From Galerina marginata (lineage: Eukaryota; Basidiomycota; Agaricomycetes; Agaricales; Galerinaceae): a stretch of 64,000 nt of DNA. The stretch lies in assembly GCA_023014335.1 (NCBI GenBank), contig JAECYW010000007.1:992001-1056000 (forward strand). The letters are read 5' to 3'. The notes under the pieces are model-generated. The model had not been told where the DNA came from, did no database searches, and saw nothing but the letters and a program-made list of their open reading frames with translations. Positions 1 to 10,275 of this stretch are shown here, piece by piece; positions within the stretch are counted from its first letter, which is position 1, and the number at the start of each line of letters is the position of its first letter. Made by a program: the position numbers and the translations under genes.

Positions 1-2552
1 GCAAAACTGCACACATACCCGCGGCCGTCGACGTGGACCGAGAACTCGCGGAAGAAATCCACAATCGCAGGCGCACACATCGGAAGTGAAAACCAGAGCA
101 CAAAAGGTGTGAGGATGACCGAAACGATCTCTTGAGCAAAGATCAGGATCTTCATCGCGAACAATTCTCCGAATTCCTGGTGGACCTGCACTCCCCATTT
201 ATTTTAGAACAACAAAGCCAAACCCCTTGAGAGAATTACGAGCATTACCTTCTTGCTGTGTAACTGCCCTTTCCAGCTGTCAGGCATGTAGTGGGTATAG
301 TTAACCACTTCAGACATCAAGAGTTCAGGATCGAAGACGCGATTGTCCTCAGGAATCATTCCCCTTGCAACGGTTAGAATAGCGGTGAAGACTCCCAGAT
401 AAAAGAAGACAGTCCTGCGTGGCGTGATCTCGAAATTGATAAAGAGGTCGGGGTCAAGTACTGTGGCAAGGACCAGAACAGCGGCAAATGACCCCGCAAT
501 GAAAGCGACAAATCTATGCATGTTACTTAGCGCCAGATTCAAGAACATGAAAGTGATGAACATACCGCATAACCAGTGTGATCTTCTCGTTAGGAAATTG
601 GCCTATGTACATATTGGAAAGAGGGTAGCTCTCGTCCAGTCGGCGTGTGAAAATATGCGGGAGTTCGTTGAACTCTCGAAACTTCCATTGGGCGAATGAG
701 GTGTATCTTCGCCCACCGATAGCTGAAGGATCTTTATGGTATTGCTATTGATGATGAGCGTTAATTAGACATTCGTGTGGAGGGGTCGCTCGACTTGCCT
801 CAAAGTACCTGAAGAAAGAGTACATGAGGAAATAAAGCACGATAAAAGGCGCAAAAATCGCATTGAGAATCCCCATGAAGATAAACCGACGTTTCAACCT
901 ACAACAACAATTCAATGCTATTCCTTGCATAAAATGAAAATGGATCTTACCCCTCTATCAAGACCGCTCGGTTTTTCGCCTTCAGAAATACTTTTCTTAC
1001 TTTCCCATGTTGGTCAAACAGATATTCCATCAGACAAAACCGAAGGTTCCATTCCAAAGCTTGTGTTAGTGTCTTCCCTTTTCCTTCTTCTTCGGCGACG
1101 AATTGTTTCAAGGAGTTTGGTAAGGGCGCGCGAAGATCCAGCAGTTCCTTGTTAAATAGTGCGATTAAATAGTTTTCTTGCCGCATAATTCTATTGGCAA
1201 TATCATGTGCATCGAGTTTGGCGGTCGCAGTGTCGTCCGATGTCCTGCCTTTGTTAGATGACAAGGCAGTCAACGGGTTTTCTTCGCGAATATTGCCTAT
1301 CCGGCGAACGACTTCGGACCATGCAATGGTTTGGATATCAGCCTGCCAAATAATGTTTAAATGCATTTAGCCCGATACCGTGGAGGCGCTTACGTCAGGA
1401 ATTTTGAGTAGATACGTGTAGAAGTTGTACATATGGACAAGCCGTTGGACGCCCATGACAAAAGATATTATTTGCCACACATAGAATGCGGCGAATAGCA
1501 AGAAAAATAGAAACGTGAATCCTGAAAATCTGGCAAATGTGTGAGATTCTAGAACTTTCACCAAGCAAGCCTTCACGGACCTTGAAACACAATGAGGAAC
1601 GATGACATCCGAGAGTTGCGAGTGACTGTGGCGTCGTAAGCTTGAATAATCTATGCATCCCAGGAGAAATGTTGAGAATCCAATAACAAAACCGACAGTT
1701 CTAAAGATTCAGGTTTGATAAGGCTTATGAAGAAAGTGCGGAAGCGGTCACTAACAATAAATTAAGTCCTCGAGCAAGCGCGATGCTATAAATTCCCTTG
1801 CCCTCATAATATGCGTAGACTTCTTGTAGGAAGGCGTCTAGGTTGTAGACATTAACCCAGTTCCACAAAGCCTTCTCGTAGTCGTCAAGTCCACGCATAG
1901 CTGGCCGACTTCGATAAGAAGAATTAGAACCTTGATTGGGTGTTGGCGCACGGGGATCCTGTGTTCTTTCGTCTTCTATCTCGTCGAATTCTGGAGGAAC
2001 AGGGGAAGGCGATTTATTGACAGAGGGAAACACTGGTGGCAACTTTCTACCATCAGTGGAATACAAAGCCTGGGTCCGCCCATAGTTTTGAGGTCTTTCT
2101 GTTTCTGTGAATTTGGGCGAAACGGTTGGACGCGAAACGGGTTCGACCATGAAGCTTTCCGGAACCTCGTCATCCGATGAGTCTTGCTCTTGAATCTTAT
2201 CTTCTTTATGTATGTTAGGATAGAAAGTGTTCATCTCCGAAGCCCCAGGATTCCAAGCCACTCGTCGCTTTCCATGAGCGTGAGCAGAGGGTCCAGCCTC
2301 ATGTGAGCTATGAAAAATGGTGCTCCGACCAGCCTCCAAATCAACATCCTCGTGTGGCCCCTCGTCATCTTCGTTCTCCTCCAAGACGGATTGATTGGCT
2401 TGTGTATAACCACGGTAATTGCTATTCATGGGGTTCATTGTGCTTAGGAAGGTGCGCGATGTCGATGGGCCAGCAGAAGGAGACGAATAGGAACCCTGTG
2501 CGGCCTTTGAGGTGGGTGGGATCCGTCTGGAACGAGACCCAGAATTTGACAT
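1..2552 (-). CDS. ATG9: Autophagy-related protein 9 (ATG9), 3' end cut by window edge
   Basis: Multi-pass membrane scramblase of autophagosome formation, carried on Golgi-derived vesicles. The visible part is about 724 residues and lacks the C-terminus. Exons on the minus strand: 1756-2552, 1581-1700, 1394-1529, 951-1342, 799-898, 566-744, 249-513 and 1-185. Residues 1-220 are Ser/Pro-rich and probably disordered. The conserved core then starts with [14 protein letters not shown] and continues through hydrophobic segments ([29 protein letters not shown]), the block SEVVRRIG, and [20 protein letters not shown], all typical of ATG9. The start is the ATG at 2552, first in a long open frame. The intron at 745-798 begins with GCAAGT after GAG, so it is a GC-AG intron. 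Skipping it restores [19 protein letters not shown]. Identity is very secure; only the exact N-terminus is open. Confidence 0.95.
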
Positions 2553-3150
2553 GGTTGGTGGTGTGGACCAAGAGGATGGGTGCCGCAGATTTGCGCGTCA
2601 ACGCTGGCTCTGTGATGGCCTCTTTCTGAGACTTGCCCAACTGAAGAGCTTGTCAGTTCGCGTAGCGAATTTGTACACGTGACTCATATATTTGGTTGTC
2701 GGCCCGCAGCAGCAGTGAGAGCCAGAGGTTAGTCTCCAGAGGTCAGAATGACAGAGTTCTTGGTCTTTTTTTTATGTGTACTAATCGCATGGTGCTGAAC
2801 CCACGGGTTACTTTATAGTCTTCGAACGATGCCCGGACACGGCTGGCAGTGTAATAGATGAGCCGACTACCCTTCAGAGCCGCGCGTCAGCGCTGTCTCT
2901 GTGATACCCTCTGTTCGAGACTTATCCAACTAGTGGACATGTCATCTGCGTAGTTTGATTCGACGAATTTTTTTCTCAGCCTTGTTGAATTTCTACCGAA
3001 TGCAGAGGTTAGTCAATGCGAAGTTCACTCGCCTGTAAAGGTAGATCATTTGTACATGTATGATGTAAACATGGCTAAAAAAAGTGTTACATTTCAAGTA
3101 AATGCTTCCTACTATAGTTACTTTTATCATCTTGTTTTGCTTCTAAGCCT
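2553..3150. other. Intergenic, ATG9 promoter side and leuA 3' side
   Basis: No gene is seen. The stretch holds an imperfect direct repeat: about 2590-2672, which begins just inside the region upstream of the ATG9 start, resembles about 2879-2970. Shared words include GCGCGTCA, CTCTGTGAT, GAGACTT and CGAATTT. Confidence 0.5.
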
Positions 3151-5736
3151 CTACTTTTTTATAGCGACTTTCAGATTGCTGGCGGCAGTCAAGACCGCCT
3201 TGATTCCAGAAGCGGTGATATCAGTGTCAGTGGCAACGCCCCATGTGCGTGTCTTCTTACTTCCTGGCTTTTCGTAGTTGAGTTCCACGTAGGATGCAGC
3301 CACGACGTCAGCACCCTCTCCAACTGAATGCTCAGAGTATTCACGGATCGTTAGGACGCCTTCAATGAAGTTGTGTAGAGCAGAGAGTGCAGAAGAGAGG
3401 GGGCCATTTCCTTCTCCATTAACCGCTCGCTTCTCGCCCTCCACGATGATGTCACCGACGAACTGACGACGACTGCCGTCACCGACTTGTTCCAGCTTGA
3501 AGTTGCCTAACGAGAAGCTTGCAGTGGGTCCTTCTGATGGGTGATACCCGTACGTCGATTGGAAGAGGTCAGTCAAATCTCCAAGAGATATTTCTCCGCC
3601 ATGATCTCCAGCGGCTCTCTGTGCAACTTCGAAGAATGCTGTTTGCATACGTCTGGGAAGTTCAAGACCCAGAGAGTTGACGATGACACTGGCGATGTCT
3701 GCCTGGCCGGAACGAGCATTGAAACCAACGCTCAATTTGAGTTCAGGCAGAGGGCGATCTCCAATGGCGTGGTTGACGGCACTCAGCAAAGCACGGAGAC
3801 CAGAGCCGGCAATATCAGAGTCGACGCCGACGCCCCACCACGATTGGGTAGATTTGCGGTTGCCTGCGGGTACAACCTCAACGTAAGAGGCAGCCTTGGC
3901 CTCCTTTCCTTCACCAATTGAGTGTTCAGTATAGTCTCGAATAGTGAAATCGACATCCAGATGCACACGAAGGGCATCCAGCAGGGCGGATAGAGGACCA
4001 TTGCCATCTCCTCTGATAACGCGATAGATTCCGTCGACGGCAAGGGTTCCATCGAACCTACGACGCTCGTCTTGTTCGTCTCCCGAATCTGAAGAATCCA
4101 GTGAAGGTTCTGCAGAAATTTTAAAGTTCCGAAGAGCCAGTCGACCCTGGTAATTTGGACCTCCGAAATGGTAGGTAGAACGGAATGCAGTCGTAATGTC
4201 GTCGATTGTCATTTCGCGAGCTTCTCGGTCCGAAACGGCCTGTACGACTTGGTAGAAAGCAATTTGCATCTTGCGAGGAAGATCCAGATGCAAATGTTGC
4301 TTGACCAAGTAAGCAATGCCACCTTTTCCAGACTGTGAGTTGACTCTGATGACAGCTTCGTAGTTTTGGCCGAGGTCGGCTGGGTCGATCGGAAGGTAGG
4401 GAATATCCCAATACTGAGGCAGACCCTGCGCAGCTGCCTCTGCATGTCTGAGATTTTGAGCCTCGAATCCCTTCTTGATCGCATCTTGATGAGACCCGGA
4501 AAATGCGGTGAAGACGAGTTCTCCGGCGTAGGGGTGACGTGGATGGACAGGGAGGTCATTGCATTGTGTTACGGTGTCGATTGCAGACTGAATATCACTG
4601 ATGTCTAAGCCAGGATTAATTCCTTGTGTGTAAAAGTTCAAGGCTAGGTTGACAAGGTCCACATTCCCCGTGCGTTCCCCGTTTCCGAAGAAGCAGCCTT
4701 CGACACGGTCCCCTCCAGCAAGCAGGCCTAATTCCGTTGCTGCTATACCGGTGCCTTGAGAAATCCACAATAAGTCATACGTCATAATCAAGAAGCGTAA
4801 TTATTACCCCGATCGTTATGAGGGTGCAGACTAACAATGATCTTTTCTCGCTCAGTTATCTTTCGGCAGAAGTTCTCGATCTAAAGTAATCGTCGGCGAT
4901 GAGAAAGGTGTGAATAGTAGTTTGACGAACCTGATCAGCATAATGATTTGGAGGGGCAATTTCAACGGTTGCTGGGAGGTTAAAGATAATCCGATCTTCG
5001 CCAGTCCCGGCTTTTCCCCAAGCTGTTTTGACGGCCTCGCACACTTGAATCGCAAAGTCGGGCTCCGTTTGAGTGAAAGTTTCGGGGCTGTACTCGTACT
5101 TGAAAACTGTGCCGTGTTTTGCAGTGCACTCCTCAGTTAGCCGCCGAACGATTTTAGTGTGTTCGACAGCCAGCTGGACTGTTTTCTCTTTTGAATTTCG
5201 AAAAACGACATTGCGAAAAGTCGGAGACGTGGCGTTGTACATGTGAATAATAGCATGCTTTGCGCCAGCCACTGAATCGATTGTACGTCTAATCAAGTCA
5301 TCTCTCGCAGGAGTCAAAACCTGGTTTCTGGAACGTTCAGTTATTCAGAAGTCGCAATGATGTTGACGATGTACGAACCTGTACCCATACGTCGTCTGGG
5401 ATTTCATTATTTTCCACGAGGCCACGGACAAAGGCAAAGTCTGTGTCGCTGGCGGCGGGGTAGGCAACTTCGATCTGCTTTACGCCACATTTTACGAGCT
5501 GTCTAAAGAACAGCGTCTTTTGCTCAATCGTCATGGGGTTGGCAAGAGCCTGATTTCCATCGCGCAAATCGGTCGACAGCCATACAGGGACCTTTGTGAG
5601 GGTCTTGGATGGCCATTGGCGATCGGTCAAATTTAGAGGGGTGTACGGCTTGTACTTTTGGGAGGGATCGGCTCTGCGCAAAGGGTAAGTTTGGGACAAG
5701 CAACTCAAAAAACTGCTCGACTCACAGCATAGGCAT
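3151..5736 (-). CDS. leuA: 2-isopropylmalate synthase with duplicated C-terminal unit
   Basis: First committed step of leucine synthesis: acetyl-CoA plus 2-ketoisovalerate gives 2-isopropylmalate. Exons: 5726-5736, 5379-5673, 4931-5320, 4808-4880 and 3151-4754, giving 790 residues. The tiny first exon encodes MPM plus two bases. The catalytic barrel shows [11 protein letters not shown] and HPHNDRG, the latter restored by the 4755-4807 intron. The [10 protein letters not shown] motif near residue 394 precedes the usual regulatory domain. This protein carries that region twice: residues about 393-587 and 599-790 share LPR-MQ-AF, G-GNGPLS and TIR-Y-EHS-GEG. Most family members are about 550-650 residues, so the extra length matches one extra unit. 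The second copy lacks the GKGG motif. leuA is divergent from GUS1, with 182 bp between the start codons. Mitochondrial or cytosolic location cannot be told from the short N-terminus. Confidence 0.95.
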
Positions 5737-5860
5737 GTTGGGGGATTGGAAAAGGAGAAAAGCGAAAGTCCGAAGGGTACTCTCTGCGGTGGAACATGAC
5801 AGGATTTCTTAAATTTATAGCCAACATGTGACTGCAAATTTTGAAAGAATGACTCGAAGT

Positions 5861-5887
5861 CCGAAAGTGATCTAATCGCACTTTCGG
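5861..5887. promoter_or_regulatory. Perfect 9-bp inverted repeat in the leuA/GUS1 divergent promoter
   Basis: CCGAAAGTG (5861-5869), a 9-base spacer, then CACTTTCGG (5879-5887). The arms are exact reverse complements and end in CCG and CGG, as in many Zn2Cys6 dimer sites. The repeat lies 31 bases before the GUS1 ATG, so it may instead be a hairpin in the GUS1 leader. ATGACTC at 5849-5855 resembles most of a Gcn4/CPC1 site. That a protein binds here is inference. Confidence 0.45.
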
Positions 5888-5918
5888 CTTTTGCTTTTGC
5901 TCTTCCCTGTACCTCGAC

Positions 5919-8650
5919 ATGTTGGTCGTCTCCACCAAGCAAACCCCTTTTCCCTTCGCCGCGACTGCGATTGCCGCATATACTGGCAAGGCAGACATTG
6001 ATTTCGACGATACCGCGGCTGTTGCCTCCTTGTCGGCGAACGGATCGACAATAGACGATGAAGAAACCATCGTCCATTATCTCGCGAAAGAAGCAGGCCT
6101 GGCAGATGACAGTGCAAAGGTAGTCCTATAAGCTGGTTTTTCCTTCGCAAGTCTCAGAGCACAAGTTAGACACCAGCATTTTTTGAATTAGCAAAGAATT
6201 TGCGAACTCTGGCTCTCTTTCCCGAGATTGTTTCCGCGATGGACTCTCTAGATGATCATCTTGCCTTTCGGACCTTTCTCGTTGGTCATGAAGTCTCTGC
6301 TGCAGATTGGATTGTTTGGGGTTCTATGAAAGGTGTGCCTAATGCAGCGCAGGTCGTCTCGGCCCCCATTGACTATTTTGACAGGAAATATCAAAATCTT
6401 GGGGTTAATCAAGAACAACAAGCACCCTCACCTTCTTCGCTGGTACTCCTACCTTGATTCTCTTGAATCCACGCAAACTCTCCTTGCCGATCTGGTAAGC
6501 GCCAAGGCCGATAGAACTCGTTCCAACAAAACCGCTGCTGGATTTGCCCTTGGACTTCCGAATGCAGTGGACGGTCAAGTTGTGACGCGTTTTCCCCCAG
6601 AGCCAAGTGGTTATTTGCACATTGGCCACACCAAGGCCGCGATTTTAAATCAATACTTCGCAAATATGTACCACGGACGTTTGATCGTCCGCTTCGATGA
6701 TACAAATCCTTCAAAAGAAAAGGCAAGTTATGTCTTTTGTCCAGTCCTAATTTTCCTTAACGCGATTTACAGTCTGAATTTGAGGAAACAATCTTAGAGG
6801 ATCTGGGGATGCTCAATATCCAGGGAGACTTAGTGACCCACACCTCTGATCACTTCGAAACCCTTTACACCTATGCAGTAAAACTGATCAAAGAGGGCAA
6901 AGCTTATACAGACGATACCTTACAGCTCCAGGTAACTGGCTTCAGCCACCTTTTCTTCTTGTTTCTAAAATGTGATCTGTAGATGCAAAAGGAGAGGTGG
7001 GATGGAATTGCATCAAAACATAGAGACGACAATGTCGAGGACAATTTGAAGCATTTTGATGAGATGAAGGCCGGTACCACCGAAGGCCAACGATGGTGTC
7101 TCCGGGCAAAAGTTAGCGTGGATAACCCGAACAAAGCCATGAGAGATCCAGTTATCTACAGATGCAATCCTTTACCCCACCATAGAACTGGGTATGCAAT
7201 TTTCAATCAACTTAACACCTCAATACTGAAAGGAAACATGTTATTTTAGTGATAAGTGGAAGATCTACCCGACTTACGACTTTGCTTGCCCAGTCGTCGA
7301 CTCGATAGAAGGCGTGACCCATGCTCTGAGAACCAATGAGTACCGAGATAGGAATGCGCAATATATGTGGATGCTCGAGGCAACAGGTCTTCGCAAAGTC
7401 AATATTTGGGACTTCAGGTAGCTGCAAGCTCTTACAATGACTATTTGCAAAGCTGATGCCCCCATTTAGCCGCCTGAACTTCGTTTACACCTTGCTATCC
7501 AAGAGAAAGCTGCGCGACTTCGTAGATCAAAAGCTCGTCGCAGGCTGGGATGACCCGCGATTCCCTACCGTTCGCGGTGCGAGTGATACTGATGTCTTGT
7601 GTGAAGTCCGTACTCACTAGCTAAACAGGAATTCGCCGTCGCGGCATGACCGTCGAAGCTCTCACCCAGTTCATGTTGTCGCAAGGCCCTTCTCAAGCAG
7701 TGGTATTACTGGAATGGGACTCCATCTGGTCCCACAATAAAAAGATCATCGATCCTATTGCTCCCCGTCACTGGGCCCTTGTCACAGAACAACTGTATGC
7801 TTGATTTCTCCCGCTGTTTGACATAATACTTACCACATGACAAGTGTCCCAGTTGTCATTAATGGTGGGCCGTCCTCTCCCGAGGTTAAATCGGTTCCAA
7901 AGCACAAGAAGAACGCCGAGATAGGCGATAAGGATACAGTATACTCTTCTAGCATCTTTATCGAGCAAGAAGATGCAGCGTCTTTCGAGGATAACGAAGA
8001 GGCATGTTTGATCAATCTTACCACCTTCTTTCTTTCCCTGAATGTGATTGTAGATTACTCTCATGGACTGGGGTAATGCCATCCTGCGATCCAAGGAAGT
8101 TGACGCTTCCGGCGTCATCACATCAATGACGATGGATCTCAACCTCGAAGGAGACTTCCGCAAGACCAAGAAGAAGATTACCTGGCTCGCTCAACCGACA
8201 GACACCCACACACTCCCATCCGTGACACTTGTCGATTTTGACTATTTGATCACAAAGAAGAAACTCGAGGAGGACGACAAAGTAGCTGACTTTGCTACGC
8301 CAGTCACCGAGTTCAAAGAACACGCATACGCAGATGCTAACATCCTAAAACTACAGAAAGGAGACATAATCCAATTCGAGAGAAAAGGATACTACATCTA
8401 CGATAACAACGACAAAAGCCAGCCTGAATTCTTCAAGATCCCTGATGGACGAGCAGCTGGAATAGCTAGCAAGGCAGGCACACCAGCTGTCAACACAGAG
8501 CCAGCTACTCCTGCGCCTTCCTCGTCAAAGACAGCTCTTGCAAGTCCACCGTCAAGTTCAATGTATCACGTCGACAGGATTTACGGGAACGATATCAAGT
8601 CTGAGCGAGCGTCGAGCATGTACGCGATGGATAGTATTTACAAATCCTAA
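5919..8650 (+). CDS. GUS1: Glutamyl-tRNA synthetase, cytosolic
   Basis: Charges tRNA-Glu for cytosolic translation. Exons: 5919-6119, 6170-6332, 6385-6722, 6773-6931, 6983-7191, 7250-7417, 7470-7576, 7629-7794, 7845-8001 and 8054-8650, giving 754 residues. Residues 1-160 form a GST-like N-terminal region, as in yeast Gus1, which docks on Arc1. The class I signature [16 protein letters not shown] has HIGH at 200-203, and the KMSKS-like loop is LSKRK at 422-426. The C-terminal half is the beta-barrel anticodon-binding domain. Two introns use GC donors: 6723-6772 (GCAAGT) and 8002-8053 (GCATGT). Reading through either would destroy conserved blocks. The C-terminal tail of about 50 residues is Ala/Pro/Ser-rich and ends with two copies of an SSMYxxDxIY motif. 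The start is the first ATG in frame and gives the expected N-terminus. Confidence 0.95.
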
Positions 8651-9059
8651 TCGTGTTATGGTAATTCTACGTGTCCTTAGTATTTCAATGCAATAGAGCT
8701 TTTTATCGCACATTTCCGTCTACTTATTTCTAGGAGTCACAATAGTAAAATACAACTTTTAATAAATAAAGAGGGTCATCCTATCAATTGGGATCTTCTC
8801 AGACTTGTCTTTCTTGATCCCACCCTTTTTATCCTTGCAAACACTCTAGAGGAAGTACTTAAGTTGAGCCCGACTATATAGTAAGTAGTGTTGGGGTTGC
8901 ATTGGAATTGGAACAAACATCGAACGTCCAACAACAACAAACGCCTTTCTTCCTTACACGATAAACCCATCTATCGAGTGAGTTTAAACCCCACCTCCAG
9001 ATTTTGCAGATCTCACTTGTCGATCTTTTCATCCAAACCACGTAAAACAGTTCGACAAA
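8651..9059. other. Intergenic, GUS1 to MYND gene
   Basis: Both flanking genes are on the plus strand. The stretch holds the GUS1 3' end, with an AT-rich AATAAATAAA run near 8761-8770, and the MYND promoter. I see no further gene. Confidence 0.4.
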
Positions 9060-9827
9060 ATGAGCGGCATGTGTTCGGCACCCGATTGCTTGCAAGAAGC
9101 GACTCAGAAATGCTCTGGATGCAAAACAGCATTCTACTGGTGAGGTGCCACTGATTTCATCTACCTCCAAAGCGACTAAGATGCTCTCCTAATCCCCTAT
9201 GACTTTTAGCGGTGCTACTTGCCAAAAGGAACAGTGGCCATTGCATAAGAAAGAGTGCAAAATCAATCGCATGCTCTACGATATGGAGCAGAAACACGAA
9301 GAAGAGGAGGCCAAGAAACCTGTGCAGAAACCTCGCAAGACGCACTGTACGGGATGCAATGGTAAATTCAAGGAGGACTGGCTCGAAGTCGACCAGGAGT
9401 GCCCTGACTGCGGGTATATAACATGTGAGAGTTGTTCCTGCCATGACTCCAAAGGTCGACTTCATCTTTCGTTTTCAAATCAATTCTTGCTTATGCTTGG
9501 TTGTTCACTTGCAGGAACGTGCTACTGCCAAAGTTCAAACTTTGGGTATAAGTACTGTGACCGCGGTAAGTGATTCAATGTAGCTTGTTTTCATGTCGCG
9601 TTCCCTCATTGCTAGTTCCAGAGCCTCAGACTTATCATTTTGGGAAGGGCGGCAGGCCGTACAAGGGCGACTACCATCCGTCCAAGCAAGGAGGATATGA
9701 GCTCAACAGAGACGACCTTCCCGAGGCCTTTGAAGACGTGCCGAGGGCCTGTAGCACCTGCGGAGAGACTGTTCACTGCTTGAAAAAAGAGTACAGGAAC
9801 TGGAATAACCGCTATTCATTCTTCTAG
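9060..9827 (+). CDS. Small MYND-type zinc finger protein
   Basis: Four exons (9060-9139, 9210-9454, 9515-9565, 9616-9827) give 195 residues. The N-terminal MYND finger has C5, C10, C18, C21, C27, C31, H39 and C43, the full C6HC ligand set; such fingers bind zinc and usually mediate protein contacts. A Lys/Glu-rich linker follows. Next come more cysteine pairs (CTGCNG, CPDCGYITC, CYCQSSNFGYKYC) that may form a second zinc site. The C-terminal part contains YHPSKQGGYELNRDDLPEAF and a CSTCGE pair. No enzyme domain is visible and the function is unknown. The stop codon at 9825-9827 lies 2 bases before the target duplication of the copia insertion, so the native 3' UTR has been displaced by the LTR. 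CPD1 is convergent on the far side of the element. Confidence 0.85.
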
Positions 9828-9834
9828 GGATTCC

Positions 9835-10254
9835 TGAAAGAGTAAATAGAATATGAACTCAGTGTCAGTCACGGAAAGGTGAATGACGGCTGTATATTGG
9901 ACTACCTGAAAGAGTAAATAGAATATGAACTAAAGGTAGTCAGTACCAAAGTAAGTAATGTAGATATGAATATGCTCACCTCAGTGTCAGTCACGGAAAG
10001 GTGAATGACGGCTGAGGTGGCAGAAAGAAAGTGTCCGTGTATATGTGAGAAATACGATAGGAGTGAATTGGCCTACGGCCGAAGGGGCGTAACTAGGGTG
10101 GTCAGATGAACGAGAGGGCGTATGGTATAAAGCCGAATGGCTATGAGGGCGTACGCTATAATAGGCAGTAAATAACAAATGCGGAAGTAGATAAGGGGAT
10201 AAAAATAGAGATACGTAGCGGCAACAATACGAGTCCAGGAAGCCTCTCTTAACA
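9835..10254 (-). repeat. 3' LTR of the copia element
   Basis: 420 bp with TG/CA ends. It contains an internal duplication: the words TGAAAGAGTAAATAG and CAGTGTCAGTCACGG each occur twice within the first 200 bases. It follows the MYND stop by 7 bases and may now supply that gene's transcript end. Confidence 0.95.
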
Positions 10255-10262
10255 CTCCCCCA
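10255..10262 (-). other. Polypurine tract of the copia element
   Basis: On the minus strand a TGGGGGAG run directly abuts the 3' LTR, in the standard place for plus-strand priming during reverse transcription. Confidence 0.7.
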
Positions 10263-10275
10263 GGCTTCCGTAATC

